A stretch of 64,000 nt of DNA from Euglena gracilis (Eukaryota; Euglenida; Euglenophyceae; Euglenales), in assembly GCA_039621445.1 (NCBI GenBank), contig CP154954.1, forward strand, positions 61,005,858-61,069,857, read 5' to 3'. The position numbers were made by a program, and so were the translations under genes. Positions 12,944-25,805 of the stretch are shown piece by piece. Numbering within the stretch: the first letter of the stretch is position 1; the number at the start of each line of letters is the position of its first letter. The notes under the pieces were generated by a model. That model was not told where the DNA came from, searched no databases, and was given only the letters and a program-made list of their open reading frames with translations.

Positions 12944-13432
12944 TCAACCACAAACGGGATGAACGTCCATCACACCCGTTCGCAGGTGGCTGCATACTTG
13001 CGTTTTTTGTCTCCCTCTTGTAATTCGTGCCACCGTGCCAAGGCGTCCATTGAGGAGACCGGGTTTGCTGGTTGCAACGGGTGGTGGATGGTGACATCCA
13101 CTGCAGCAGGTCCGTCCACGTCGAATCTCGTGATGAAGACACCTCCAGGTCTCGTCCGGGTGTCTGCCACCTCTTCTCGTCGATCCATGAAACTGGCCCT
13201 TCTCGCCAGGTCCAAAACGAACGTGTGGAGGGCGCCATGTCGCCGCAAAGTGTTGTTTTTGGGACAGCAGACCAGGTGATTTTTTCCAACATCCATTTGT
13301 TGGTGGCAGCGGGGGCATTCCGTCAAGGAACCATCTGTCGTTGTGGGGCAAACTTGGGGCCCCAAGAACCACTGAGTCAGGGCTCTGAATTCTGTCGGTG
13401 GGACGAGGGTTTTCAGGCGGGTGGAGGGTTTG
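12944..13432 (-). pseudogene. LINE 3' fragment (copy 3)
   Basis: Third copy of the truncated LINE tail, with knuckle, DVT motif and the same frame break near 12970. Confidence 0.6.
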
Positions 13433-13469
13433 ACCGCTGACCACGCCATGGCGTGCGGCCTCCGCTGGC

Positions 13470-14777
13470 ATGCGAAACGATGGACGAATTTCTGCGTTGT
13501 TGGAAAAGTCAACCGCGGAAAATTGGCGCACCACCGCGGAAACCCCCACCAAGACACCCCACCAATTGCAAACTGTCTCAAACGCAGTAAAAGCGCTTGC
13601 GGGTCAACTCCGGAATGTAGAGGAATCCCAAGGAAAGCCTGTCCAAGATTTACACTTGGTTTCTGAAAAGTTGCCACACTTGGAAGATTTTTCCCGTTAC
13701 CGCAAACGCATTAGGCATTTGGAGACTAAGATTGACCGTATTTGCGGCCAACTCCAGTTGGTGGAACATTTGGAAGAAACGGTGCATGACTTGTCCGCGA
13801 GTTTGGAAAAATGTCCACTCCGGTACCGGTTGTGCCACCACCCACCGCGGTAAGCGCTGCGGTTGGTATTCCAAATGTCCCGGAATCGCGTTCTCAAATT
13901 ACCGTTTCTGAAGTAGGAACCCCTCCATCCACCGCGAATTTGGTACAACCACCCGCATAAACGCGAATTGTACCACCTTTGCTTTTGCCAACACCACAAA
14001 CCCACTTTTCACTGGACATTTCCTATGAGGAAATTGATCCAGCGCTCCAGAATTCGAGTCTCCACCAAGAAATCCAACATTCCAACGTTGTACGAGGAAT
14101 GAGCCTACACCCCACACCTGGTATTGGTCATGTGTCGCATTCGCGATCATACCAACCACCAACGTATTCTGGAATACCAGATGACCCATCGGGTTTTCGG
14201 CGGGAGACCCGCCCCACCGGGAGAATTTCACCACATTTTTCGCAATTCCCGCAAGAAAATCCTGCAACCCCTACACTTGGTGCAGGAAATCCTGCACGGG
14301 GTGTACATAGAGCGGAAAATCCGCGAAACGTGTTTGGTGTTAAGAATTACCCGGACGCAAACCCTTGGAATACCACCGAGGGTCAGCGGGTTACACTGAG
14401 AGATTTTAAGGGTACCATCGCAAACGCGAACAAGGTGAAACCCCAATGGGACGGGGATCCAACCACATGGAGACAATTTTTTCGGGACTGGGAGTATTAC
14501 TGGGGACTAAAAGGACCACCCAAGGCCCGAATCCCGAGGTAGTCAAGATGAAATTCATCGATTGCCTACCGAGGGAGGAGCGAGAACGCGCACGCAATTT
14601 GGTGATACGTAATGGCGTATCATTCGATGACCTGGTTGAGCAATACGCATCAACCAACTCAAGTCTGGTCACCAGGATTACCCTGGAGAATAAATGGTAA
14701 CAATGCGCACCATCGGATTGCAAATGGAAAGCCATTGACCTTTAGTATGCCAAATGGTTAGCACTTGCTTCCAAAGT
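13470..14777 (+). pseudogene. gag of chromovirus A (copy 3)
   Basis: Third copy, without the 4-base insertion of copy 2 but with the same substitutions in the capsid stretch (IANANK in place of IAIANK). Confidence 0.7.
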
Positions 14778-15022
14778 TGATGAACTTAGCGAAAACTTGT
14801 GCGGTTTACTCGGAATTGAGCAACATTTTTCCATTGTATACCGACCCAAAGGCAATGGTAGAGCCGAGGCAGCCGTGAAATCTGTCGTGAATATGCTTCG
14901 CATTTCACTGGCTGACTCGCGCAGCAACTGTATATCAGTGGTACCATGGTCTTTGTTTTATATCAACACCTTACCTGGGTTGGTATTACCTCACTCCCCC
15001 TATAAATTAGTTTTCGTACGGG
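14778..15022 (+). pseudogene. Integrase core remnant of A (copy 3)
   Basis: Same fragment as in copies 1 and 2, cut by the B LTR at 15022. Confidence 0.8.
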
Positions 15023-15844
15023 TGTTCGCCGGCCCCACCCCCTGTGCGCCGCCGGTCGCCCCCGCGACCGGCGAGTCCCGGTGGGCCGAGGGCCTGGGGG
15101 GTCCTCGCCGTCACGGAAAACCACCAACAGCCGGGGGGTGGGTGTTTCCGGGGTGGGGCCTGCGCTTTCTCCGAGGGTTGGTGGGCTCAAGCCAACCCCC
15201 ATTTGTTTCACTCAGGTATTTTCCCAAACCCCAGCCGGTGCGTAGGATCATTTTTTCAAGGGTTTCCGAAATTTTGGTGAAAATTGAAAAATCTGCAATT
15301 TGCAATGAAATCGAACTTTTCTCTCTCAAATCTCACTTTGCTATCTTTCTCTCTCTCACGCTCTCTTGCACAAACCAACCCACAAACCAACCCACTGAAT
15401 CTGAAATGAATCCCAACCCACTGGAGAAGCAAACACACTGTTGGAAATCTGTGACAGTGACTGAATGTGATGGAAAAAACAACCTGGGGCAAGGAAGATG
15501 AGGTATAGGGGATAGGAGTGGCGGTGAGGGTGGCGGTGTTGTAGGGTCTCCTTCAAACCAATCCTTCAATGATTACAACCAACAATGTAATGACCAACAA
15601 TGTAATTACCAACTCCAATTCAACAATGTGATTTATCAAATCCAATTCAATGTATTTACTCTTTGCCAAATGATGGGGAAAACCCCTCAAGTTCTGTGAA
15701 AAAACAGAATTTGAAGGCGCAAAATTATTTGACCCGCTTCTAATTTCAATCCCGGGTTTTTTTTTACTGATTGGCTGTACCCGCGGTGTTGGAATTTGCG
15801 CTTTCTGGCAATTTTTGGCTGCCGGCGAAAGCCGGCGGCCGACA
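15023..15844 (-). mobile_element. LTR of chromovirus B (tandem copy 3)
   Basis: 822-bp copy in the third unit; shares CAACAATGTG near 15622 with copy 4 where copies 1 and 2 have CAAAAATGTG. Confidence 0.85.
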
Positions 15845-18304
15845 CCCCCTCCCTTGCGACCTTAGTCGGACACCAAAAATTTGCACCCCCCCCCGTTCCT
15901 CAACAACGGGGGTAAATACTCCATTCGGCACTCTTTCATCCAAAGCCTATGTCCCACACCCATTCTCCCTTGACTCAACAAATGGGAAACAAACCTCAGG
16001 GACTATGGCTTTCAAGTGCCTTCAAACCTTTGGGAAAGACTTGGTTCACCAACCAATGAATATTTGGCTGCCCCCCCCCCGCTTCTCACGGGTGGAATGA
16101 GGGTCTTCACCAAAATCTGCCCCCCCCCACCTGTTTCAACGGGCTGGGGGATTCTTGTTTTAAAATTCGGTTGGTGCCCCCCCTCCTCGGGCCGGGGGGA
16201 TTTTTGGTTCAAATTCGTCAAGCCCCCCCCCCCTTCCTCGAAACTTGAATACTTCTGCCTGCACCAGCAGGACTTCTTCTGCTTGCACCAGCAGGGCTGT
16301 GAGTAACTTTCGATCATAGTTTAATTCTTGACTTGGATATTTGACCCCACCAGGGGCTTTCAATTGTCCGCCATACATTATGCGAAAAAAAATGGGCATC
16401 CAGAAAGACACTCAGAAAATATCAGTTTCAGTTTATAAACAAACGGTGGTGGGGCGAACCGAGTCCACCGACCAGTGGCACAACCTAGTGGATTTGACGA
16501 ATTCAGGGGAGAGAGGCTGTATACAGAAGAAAATGTCTGTGTGAGGTGCACGGGGTTGGGGGCAGGTAAGAAGGGTGAGCTTAGCTAAGGGAACTCGACG
16601 TGCTGCGGGTGCACAGGTAGTTTGTAACGCTGTTCCCGACCGCGCAATTCGGATCGGTCGCTGAGCTCTCTCTTGCGTGAGCAAGGCGTGACTTGTCCAA
16701 CACTTATCCACCGACTGGTGCATTTGGGATCTGGATTGGGTGGCCGGGCCCTTCCGTTTCACGTGCTTACTAAACGGTGGTGGGGTGAGCCGAGTCCACC
16801 GACCAGTGGCACAGCCTACTGGATTTGACAGGTTGCACAGTGAGGTGACGTACAAAACGGGCTGTGGCCATGCTTCAGGGGTAAGGTGGTCAGGTGAACC
16901 CGGAATCGGCCATGTAGGGGCCAGGGTCCGAGGGGTGAGGTGGCAGGGAGCAGGCGGGGTGAGGTGACATTGATGGGGGCAGGCTGTTCCCCGGTGTTCC
17001 GAATGGAGGTTTCGGGTTCGTCCGACCTTACGGCGTTCTCTCAGGTGTGTTTACCATGTTGCCTCTACGGGACAGAGCCAAAAACACCGGCCCTTGGTGG
17101 CCGGTGTATGCTGCCTTGGCTTGGCATCAGCGGCCACAGGTGTTTACATGGTGTTCGCCCAAACCCTATTTTACTCCGTGGCATATAGGGTGTGGGTAGT
17201 GAGGTCCACGTCGCCTGATGGCTCCGCCACTGCCCTCCAAGCCAGCTGGCGAGCCAACTCTCTGGCCAACGTTAGACTCAGCGCTTGCCATACCGTGGCC
17301 TCTGACGATCGTCGTTGAGGAACATCGGTCTGCGCCAACACAGTGCGGAGGCACTTGGATATGACGCTTATTCCTTCAGGGCTCCACCCTTCCCGAGGGC
17401 TGCTTGCACCCCAGCGCTGGAACCTTTCCATGGCATTTGGACTAGGACTTTTTTGAGGTGGGTCGGGCTATTCAAGGCCTCCGTGGACGGCGAGTCATGA
17501 CCCCTTGGCACCGTCCACCACCGGCTTCCACGTTTTCACAGGTTTCCTGTCCGGGTGAGAGGAGGAGTGATCGCGAGAGTAACCAGGGTCTCTTCCCACC
17601 ATACCACCCTCGGGACGCGGGGTGTCGTTATGCGTTGCACGACCCCACTTTTCATGGAGCACCTTTGTCCCCAGGCCATGCTCACCCCAAGGCGCTTTGG
17701 CTTCTCCAGGGGCTCACATGGGCCTGACTGTACATTGAGCCACCATGCGCGGTTGCCTCATCAGCATCGACCACGTTTAGGAGACCGGCTGGTGACGCAG
17801 TCGATAGCGATCCTCGACACCGGTGCGCCGCACTCCGGTGCCACCCAGAAGGGGCCAGAGCCCCCGCTAAACCACCCAGGTTTCCCCGGGGGAGAACCGA
17901 CGTTCTGATCCGCAGCCCCCTTCCGGGGGCATACGAACTTTGACCGTTCTCACCAGCCTTGCCTGTTCACCTTGGGTGCAGCCCCAGTAATCTGGTGCCC
18001 AAGGCTAGGTGAGGGCCGTCACCCCCGTACCACCACCCAGGCCACTTATCCCCCAGGGTATAGCGAACGCTGCTGCAAGTGCGTCGCACCCCGAAGGCCG
18101 CCCGACCTGATGGCCGACTAGCGTGTCCCACTGCACCGTGTTGATTCACGGTTGCTATCGGGTGCTGCCGTTCCGAAGGCCTCCCCTCTTCCGCGTAGCA
18201 CCCCGAGGACCCTTGCGGGCCCGCCGCTCGCTGTTAAGGACTAGGTATCGTGCCGCCCACGCCTAACCCATCCTGCCGCTCGCTCCCCCATCCCTCCGAA
18301 GCAA

Positions 18305-18793
18305 TCAACCACAAACGGGATGAACGTCCATCACAGCCGTTCGCAGGTGGCTGCATACTTGCGTTTTTTGTCTCCCTCTTGTAATTCGTGCCACCGTGCC
18401 AAGGCGTCCATTGAGGAGACCGGGTTTGCTGGTTGCAACGGGTGGTGGATGGTGACATCCACTGCAGCAGGTCCGTCCACGTCGAATCTCGTGATGAAGA
18501 CACCTCCAGGTCTCGTCCGGGTGTCTGCCACCTCTTCTCGTCGATCCATGAAACTGGCCCTTCTCGCCAGGTCCAAAACGAACGTGTGGAGGGCGCCATG
18601 TCGCCGCAAAGTGTTGTTTTTGGGACAGCAGACCAGGTGATTTTTTCCAACATCCATTTGTTGGTGGCAGCGGGGGCATTCCGTCAAGGAGCCATCTGTC
18701 GTTGTGGGGCAAACTTGGGGCCCCAAGGACCACTGAGTCAGGGCTCTGAATTCTGTCGGTGGGACGAGGGTTTTCAGGCGGGTGGAGGGTTTG
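18305..18793 (-). pseudogene. LINE 3' fragment (copy 4)
   Basis: Fourth copy. It differs by a few substitutions (for example Phe to Ser just before the LGPQVC stretch, and a Gly to Ala near the C-terminus). Confidence 0.6.
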
Positions 18794-18830
18794 ACCGCTG
18801 ACCACGCCATGGCGTGCGGCCTCCGCTGGC

Positions 18831-20138
18831 ATGCGAAACGATGGACGAATTTCTGCGTTGTTGGAAAAGTCAACCGCGGAAAATTGGCGCACCACCGCGG
18901 AAACCCCCACCAAGACACCCCACCAATTGCAAACTGTCTCAAACGCAGTAAAAGCGCTTGCGGGTCAACTCCGGAATGTAGAGGAATCCCAAGGAAAGCC
19001 TGTCCAAGATTTACACTTGGTTTCTGAAAAGTTGCCACACTTGGAAGATTTTTCCCGTTACCGCAAACGCATTAGGCATTTGGAGACTAAGACTGACCGT
19101 ATTTGCGGCCAACTCCAGTTGGTGGAACATTTGGAAGAAACGGTGCATGACTTGTCCGCGAGTTTGGAAAAATGTCCACTCCGGTACCGGTTGTGCCACC
19201 ACCCACCGCGGTAAGCGCTGCGGTTGGTATTCCAAATGTCCCGGAATCGCGTTCTCAAATTACCGTTTCTGAAGTAGGAACCCCTCCATCCACCGCGAAT
19301 TTGGTACAACCACCCGCATAAACGCGAATTGTACCACCTTTGCTTTTGCCCACACCACAAACCCACTTTTCACTGGACATTTCCTATGAGGAAATTGATC
19401 CAGCGCTCCAGAATTCGAGTCTCCACCAAGAAATCCAACATTCCAACGTTGTACGAGGAATGAGCCTACACCCCACACCTGGTATTGGTCATGTGTCGCA
19501 TTCGCGACAATACCAACCACCAACGTATTCTGGAATACCAGATGACCCATCGGGTTTTCGGCGGGAGACCCGCCCCACCGGGAGAATTTCACCACATTTT
19601 TCGCAATTCCCGCAAGAAAATCCTGCAACCCCTACACTTGGTGCAGGAAATCCTGCACGGGGTGTACATAGAGCGGAAAATCCGCGAAACGTGTTTGGTG
19701 TTAAGAATTACCCGGACGCAAACCCTTGGAATACCACCGAGGGTCAGCGGGTTACACTGAGAGATTTTAAGGGTACCATCGCAATCGCGAACAAGGTGAA
19801 ACCCCAATGGAACGGGGATCCAACCACATGGAGACAATTTTTTCGGGACTGGGAGTATTACTGGGGACTAAAAGGACCACCCAAGGCCCGAATCCCGAGG
19901 TAGTCAAGATGAAATTCATCGATTGCCTACCGAGGGAGGAGCGAGAACGCGCACGCAATTTGGTGATACGTAATGGCGTATCATTCGATGACCTGGTTGA
20001 GCAATACGCATCAACCAACTCAAGTCTGGTCACCAGGATTACCCTGGAGAATAAACGGTAACAATGCGCACCATCGGATTGCAAATGGAAAGCCATTGAC
20101 CTTTGGTATGCCAAATGGTTAGCACTTGCTTCCAAAGT
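18831..20138 (+). pseudogene. gag of chromovirus A (copy 4, least decayed)
   Basis: Same layout as the other copies, but the codon near 20104 is TGG, so the frame runs on open through the gag-integrase junction (KAIDLWYAKWLALASK) into the integrase remnant. Differences from the other copies include Asp to Asn in the QWDGDP motif. Confidence 0.7.
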
Positions 20139-20383
20139 TGATGAACTTAGCGAAAACTTGTGCGGTTTACTCGGAATTGAGCAACATTTTTCCATTGTAT
20201 ACCGACCCAAAGGCAATGGTAGAGCCGAGGCAGCCGTGAAATCTGTCGTGAATATGCTTCGCATTTCACTGGCTGACTCGCGCAGCAACTGTATATCAGT
20301 GGTACCATGGTCTTTGTTTTATATCAACACCTTACCTGGGTTGGTATTACCTCACTCCCCCTATAAATTAGTTTTCGGACGGG
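20139..20383 (+). pseudogene. Integrase core remnant of A (copy 4, at the B insertion point)
   Basis: This copy reads LVFGR with the Gly intact, then is broken by the complete element B. Its continuation RDPPAIGDVPSERP lies at 32756 on the far side of B. Joining across one CGGG gives a continuous integrase frame, which dates B's insertion after A was in place. Confidence 0.85.
20380..20383. repeat. Target-site duplication, left (CGGG)
   Basis: CGGG directly before the plus-strand TGTTCG end of B; the matching copy is at 32756-32759. If the terminal A of the other LTR is counted, the duplicated string could be ACGGG (5 bp, as in many Ty3/gypsy elements). Confidence 0.8.
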
Positions 20384-21205
20384 TGTTCGCCGGCCCCACC
20401 CCCTGTGCGCCGCCGGTCGCCCCCGCGACCGGCGAGTCCCGGTGGGCCGAGGGCCTGGGGGGTCCTCGCCGTCACGGAAAACCACCAACAGCCGGGGGGT
20501 GGGTGTTTCCGGGGTGGGGCCTGCGCTTTCTCCGAGGGTTGGTGGGCTCAAGCCAACCCCCATTTGTTTCACTCAGGTATTTTCCCAAACCCCAGCCGGT
20601 GCGTAGGATCATTTTTTCAAGGGTTTCCGAAATTTTGGTGAAAATCGAAAAATCTGCAATTTGCAATGAAATCGAACTTTTCTCTCTCAAATCTCACTTT
20701 GCTATCTTTCTCTCTCTCACGCTCTCTTGCACAAACCAACCCACAAACCAACCCACTGAATCTGAAATGAATCCCAACCCACTGGAGAAGCAAACACACT
20801 GTTGGAAATCTGTGACAGTGACTGAATGTGATGGAAAAAACAACCTGGGGCAAGGAAGATGAGGTATAGGGGATAGGAGTGGCGGTGAGGGTGGCGGTGT
20901 TGTAGGGTCTCCTTCAAACCAATCCTTCAATGATTACAACCAACAATGTAATGACCAACAATGTAATTACCAACTCCAATTCAACAATGTGATTTATCAA
21001 ATCCAATTCAATGTATTTACTCTTTGCCAAATGATGGGGAAAACCCCTCAAGTTCTGTGAAAAAACAGAATTTGAAGGCGCAAAATAATTTGACCCGCTT
21101 CTAATTTCAATCCCGGGTTTTTTTTTACTGATTGGCTATACCCGCGGTGTTGGAATTTGCGCTTACTGGAAATTTTTGGCTGCCGGCGAAAGCCGGCGGC
21201 CGACA
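20384..21205 (-). repeat. 3' LTR of chromovirus B
   Basis: 822 bp. Boundaries come from comparison with 31933-32755 and from the adjoining PPT. The end next to the PPT holds a small hairpin (GCCGGCTTTCGCCGGC on the minus strand). Confidence 0.9.
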
Positions 21206-21217
21206 CCCCCTCCCTTG
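21206..21217 (-). promoter_or_regulatory. Polypurine tract of chromovirus B
   Basis: The minus strand reads GCAAGGGAGGGGG immediately before the LTR's TGTCGG. A purine run abutting the 3' LTR is the expected plus-strand DNA primer site of an LTR element. Confidence 0.8.
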
Positions 21218-21539
21218 CGACCTTAGTCGGACACCAAAAATTTGCACCCCCCCCCCGTTCCTCAACAACGGGGGTAAATACTCCATTCGGCACTCTTTCA
21301 TCCAAAGCCTATGTCCCACACCCATTCTCCCTTGACTCAACAAATGGGAAACAAACCTCAGGGACTATGGCTTTCAAGTGCCTTCAAACCTTTGGGAAAG
21401 ACTTGGTTCACCAACCAATGAATATTTGGCTGCCCCCCCCCCCCGCTTCTCACGGGTGGAATGAGGGTCTTCACCAAAATCTGCCCCCCCCCACCTGTTT
21501 CAACGGGCTGGGGGATTCTTGTTTTAAAATTCGGTTGGT

Positions 21540-21985
21540 GCCCCCCCTCCTCGGGCCGGGGGGATTTTTGGTTCAAATTCGTCAAGCCCCCCCCCCTTCC
21601 TCGCCGGGTGGGTTTTTAAAAAAATCAAGCGCCCCCCCCCCCTCCTCGAGCCGGGGGGATTTTTGTCAAAAAATCAAGCGCCCCCCCTCCTCGGGCCGGG
21701 GAAATTTTTGTCAAAAAATCAAGCACCCCCCCCTCCTCGGGCCGGGGGATTTTTAAAAATTCAAGCGCCCCCCCCCCTCCTCGGGCCGGGGGAATTTTTG
21801 TCAAAAAATCAAGCACCCCCCCCCCCTCCTCGGGCCGGGAGATTTTTTAAAATTCAACCGCCCCCCCCCTCCTCGGGCCGGGAAGATTTTTGTCAAAAAA
21901 TCAAACGCCCCCCCCCCTCCTCGGGCCGGGGGATTTTTAAAAATTCAAGTACCCCCCCTTGGGCCGGGGGAATTTTTGTCAAACC
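21540..21985. repeat. C-rich minisatellite in B's 3' noncoding region
   Basis: About nine units of roughly 42-54 bp (one about 35 bp), each a run of 7-11 C, then TCCTCGGGCCGGGG, then ATTTTT with GTCAAAAAATCAAG or AAAAATTCAAG. The last shared base of the 5.36-kb units falls inside this array (TTCCTCG at 21597-21603), so the tandem duplication breakpoint lies in it. Confidence 0.85.
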
Positions 21986-22421
21986 GAAGGGGGGCTCATT
22001 ATGTGACCAAGAACACCCAAACACAATGTAACCCATCACCTCAAAGAATCAATCTCCAAACCTACAACACCGGGAGAGGAGAGGAGAGGACGGCAAATAT
22101 AGGCGCAGTGGGGCGAGTACAAGTACAAATATAAGTGCGGTGGGGCAAATATAAGCGCAGTGGGGCGAGTACAACAGCAATGCGGCGGCGAATATACTGA
22201 GGTGCCCCGGCCCCCTTGCGGGGCCTTTTTCTCCAATTTCCATTCTCCTTGCCAATTCTTGCATTTGTACATTCTCTCATTTACACGCTCATTCGTGTGT
22301 GCGTGCACTCACACCCACACAGACGTGCAAATCGGGTTTTTGAATTTTAAAAAAAGCACTTTGCCTTCCCATTAGGCTCATCGTGGAGCCTTGGACAGGG
22401 CCTTACGGCTCACCTTAGAGC
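21986..22421. other. 3' noncoding interior of chromovirus B
   Basis: No gene seen. It contains a purine microsatellite (GAGGAGAGGAGAGGA near 22078) and a short degenerate array of GCGCAGTGGGGCGAGTACAA-like units at 22100-22180. Confidence 0.6.
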
Positions 22422-24024
22422 CTACGGCCCACCATCAATTTTTAGTTCGGACATTATGTCCATTTTCACTTTCTTCTCACGACAATACTTCACAAACTCC
22501 CCACTGAATCTTTGAATGAAATTTCCAGCCGGTTCCCAGGTTTCCTCCCCGTCCTCATATCCGACCCACTTTGTTAAAAACTCCCACCTTCCATCCTTTC
22601 CTTTCCGATGCCTTAGAATTTTCTCCACCTCCCACTCATCAGGTAATGCCTCTTCTTCTTTTTCGGTTCGTTTATAATAAAAAAGAGGCACTCCTTTCCC
22701 TTCAACTTGAGGTTCCCGATACTCCTTCAAAAAACTCCTATGAGCTTTTGTCTCCACCCCAGGTTTCATTTCAATTCCATAACTCCGTTCCCCTTCTCTA
22801 CCCTTCACGACCCCAGGTCCCACACACCTAGAGTCAAGCTTCTCACCCGACCACCCGGGTCTCCTATACCAAACCGTCGTCCCCACCTTTACGGATTCCA
22901 TTTCTTTCCTCCCCTTATTTATCCTTGCCACCTCCTCCTCGTGCTTTTTGTTGAGTATCCTAGCCACCCTCCCATCAATGTCTTGCATCCTATGGAAAAA
23001 CTCCACCGAATCCTCACATTCTTTGGGTGGTTGGTAGGGTACCCGTGCTAACGGTCTTTCCCTTCCAGTCACAATTTCATATGGGATCAACCCGCTTTCC
23101 CCCTTTACGTCATGAATTCGGTCCAAAACTTGGGGTAAAGCCTCAACCCAATTAATTTTTTTCCTCCGCGTACAATTTTCTCAACTCCTCCATTACCTGT
23201 TGTCCGGCTCTCTCGACCCTCCCGTTTGCTTGGTGGTGGTATGCTTGGGAATATGCTTGCCTAATCCCCAAAAGTGCACACATGTTTTTCCACCAAGTGC
23301 TTGTGAAATGGCTCCCTTGGTCACTTGAGATGACCGAGGGAACCCCAAAAGGCCTCCACTGATTTTTCACCATTTTCTTAGCCAACTTGGCACCGGTTAA
23401 TCCCTTGTCCTTGCATGCAACCCCCACAATCCAACCCGAATGCCTATCCACACAAAGGGCTAGGGTGTCGTACTCCCCCCCATCGTGTAAAACCCTTGGC
23501 ATTCGAAACAAATCGATGGCAACACTTGTCATTAATGCAGGGGGTATGGGTGTGGACTCGATCGGCCCTTTCAAACTCTCCACCCTCACGCTCGCTTGGC
23601 ACGTGGAACAATTTTTGCTGCAATTTTGGTTGAGTTTTTTTGCAGCCTTTTCATCAGCCCAAACAAAACGGATTGCCATGTGTTTCCAAACTTTTTCAGG
23701 GCCAACGTGCCCCAAAAACTCGTGAATTTCTTGAATCACCAAGCGTTGAAAACTTTCAGGCACACACAACTTTTCTTCAAAAAACAATTGGCCATTTAGC
23801 ACTTTGAAGTCCTTTGGCCAAATTGAATCACCTTTGGTAGCTACCCATTTTTCATTCCATGTGGGGCAGTGGGAATATGCTTCCCTCCAATCACGCTCCC
23901 ATACGGGCTTAATATCCTTAGGGGTCGTACTTGGCAGGGCGTCCCCCACTTCCATACGAGTGTCCCCCCTCGAACCTTCATCCGTCTCCGGGACAGGGGT
24001 CGTCTCCCCCCCCCAATTTCTCAT
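22422..24024 (-). pseudogene. Integrase with C-terminal chromodomain, chromovirus B
   Basis: From 24024 downward: an HHCC zinc finger (EIHEFLGH...CSTCQ), then the catalytic core with VAIDLFRMP (first Asp), VISSDQGSHFTS (second Asp) and HHQANGRVERAGQQV (Glu). The frame breaks near 23130-23155, then resumes with PYEIVTGRERP and the C-terminal domain. It ends in a chromodomain (DEWEVEKILRHRKGK, then FLTKWVGYEDGEETWEP, residues about 163-205 of the second part). Integrase inserts the cDNA; in chromoviruses the chromodomain is known to steer integration to modified histones. The upstream join to RNase H is also frameshifted, near 24010. All catalytic residues are present but this copy is broken. 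Confidence 0.9.
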
Positions 24025-25771
24025 CCCAAAAATGAACTCGTTTCTTTTCTCTCCTGGGCCCTTGTGAGTGGGTGTCCACAGGGGTGTCTTTTCCTCCTGG
24101 GTCTACCCCACCCACGGTTCCCCTCCTTGTGCACTCTCCTTTTTCCTCCTCAGGTGTTACGTTTTTGCCACTACGGGTTGTCACCCCACGTATCCAGGCA
24201 TTACGTAAATTGGGCTGGTTTTTGATTCTTATCTCCAAACACTGTTTTTCCTCTTCTTTTTCCTCCCGGATAAAATTTTCCATTTCATCCTTGTCTTCGG
24301 CTGACCCGTGCTTACTTATGTCCCTTAGGGCCTGTGAAGCTGGGTATGCCCACCGACTAAGGATATCGGCTATGGTGTTTTCTTTACCCGGGATATATCC
24401 CACCGTCAAATCATACTTGGAGAAAATTTGGTGCCATCTCGCCCTCCTCCCAACCGGACCACTGGGGGTGTCTAGGACTTCCCTTGTCCAAGACTCCAAA
24501 CTTTGGTGGTCGGTTAAAACCAAAACGGGTTGCAATCCAATACAACTCTCCCATTTTTGTAGTGCCAAAATTATGGCATACGTCTCCAACTCCCTGGGGG
24601 TCCATTTTCTTTGCACCTCGGTCAATTTTCGAGACATAAAAGCCACTGGCACAGTTTTTTTCTCAATCACATCTTGGGCTGTGGGTGTTCCTCCCCCCTC
24701 CTTCATTTGCTCTAAAGTTGCCCCCACGGCGTACCCACTGGCATCAACCCTTTGCACAAAGGGTTTATCTGGGTCTACCCGTTGCAACATTAGGCCCGAA
24801 CACAACCTTTTTTTCAGCTCCTCAAAAGCTTTTAAATCCTCCCCATCAAATTCCACAGGTTTTCGACTTCCTTTCTTTCCCACCTCCCTGGGGACTTTCA
24901 ATTTGTCTTGCAACCGGGCAGCTACTTCCGCATACATGTGAATGTATGCATTGTAATAATTTGTGAATCCCAAAAAAGGCTCTCAAATCCGTAATTGTTT
25001 TTGGAACCTCCCACTTTTCGATCGCTCGTAACTTACCCGGTGCTGGCCTCCTAGTCCCATTTCCTAAAATCTGTCCACAAAATTCAACCTCCTCCAGAAA
25101 ACGTTTGGCTTTAAATTCATCAGCCACCAAAAGTTCTGTTTTCAGCACTTCCAACACCCTCCTCAAATCTTTTTCGTGTGCCCCCACCAGGTCCTCCCAT
25201 TCCCCGACCGTTGTCCCCGCCAGTATGTCATCTATGTACCCTGTGGCGATATCCCTTACTGGTGTCAAACGGTCATCGATCATTTGCTGAAATTGCTGGG
25301 GGGCATTTGTCAAACCGATTATGTTCACCCTCCACTGAAAAATGCCTTTGGGGGTAAAACAACATGTTATGGGTCGACTTTCTGGGTGTAAAGGTTGTTG
25401 GTGAAAAGCTTGCTTCAAATCAATAATCGAAAACATTTGGTTTGCACCATGTTTGACCAAAAAATCTTCAATTTTTGGTAGGGGGTAGTTGCATCGCCTT
25501 GTTTGGCTGTTTGGGCCCCTGAGGTCCACCACCCCCCTCCAAGGAAAATCGTTGGATTTTTTTGGAACTGGAAAAGTCTGGGACAGCCATTCAGAATTTT
25601 TGACGTGGCTGGCTCAATGTATTTTTTGTCGAGCCAGTCTTGGTTGATTTTTTCAAGTGCATCTTTCCGCTCACCGTGCTTGAAAAAAGGCTTCTGTATG
25701 GTCGGCTTTGCCCCCTCCTTCAAAGGTATGTATGCATAACCATATTGTCCTCTTTCGGGGGGGGGGGTCAA
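24025..25771 (-). pseudogene. Reverse transcriptase and RNase H, chromovirus B
   Basis: RT begins with YIPLKEGAKPTIQKPF, a typical Ty3/gypsy start. After a frameshift near 25540 come VDLRGPN, SIIDLKQAFHQ (motif A Asp), TNAPQQFQQMID, and YIDDILAGT (the catalytic DD as YIDD rather than the commoner YLDD). A second frameshift near 24965, in a run of A/C, separates LRAFFG from FTNYYNAYI. RNase H follows with FVQRVDASGYAVGA, RELETYAIILAL, VLTDHQSLESW and GKENTIADILSR, then a charged linker to integrase. Needed for cDNA synthesis; two frameshifts disable it here. Confidence 0.9.
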
Positions 25772-25805
25772 ATGGCGATGACCGAAATACCGTCCCCCTG
25801 TAATC

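Larger units (their letters stand above)
10881..16240. repeat. 5.36-kb tandem unit, copy 3
   Basis: Third unit, length 5360. Private changes include an extra CT near 11683, loss of three bases near 12203 (GAGGAGTGA against GAGGAGGAGTGA) and one base fewer in an A-run near 15700. It is otherwise nearly identical to copy 2. Confidence 0.95.
16241..21603. repeat. 5.36-kb tandem unit, copy 4 (ancestral-like)
   Basis: Last unit, length 5363. Unlike copies 1-3 it runs on past 21603 into the rest of chromovirus B, so it is the unit still attached to the source element. It keeps a Trp TGG codon near 20104 that is TAG in copies 1-3, and a Gly GGA codon near 20377 that is GTA in copies 1-3. These intact codons mark it as the least changed copy. 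Confidence 0.95.

Noticed and set aside
24072-24941. A 289-codon plus-strand frame
   Set aside because: Shadow of the RNase H and linker coding on the minus strand; no domain of its own.
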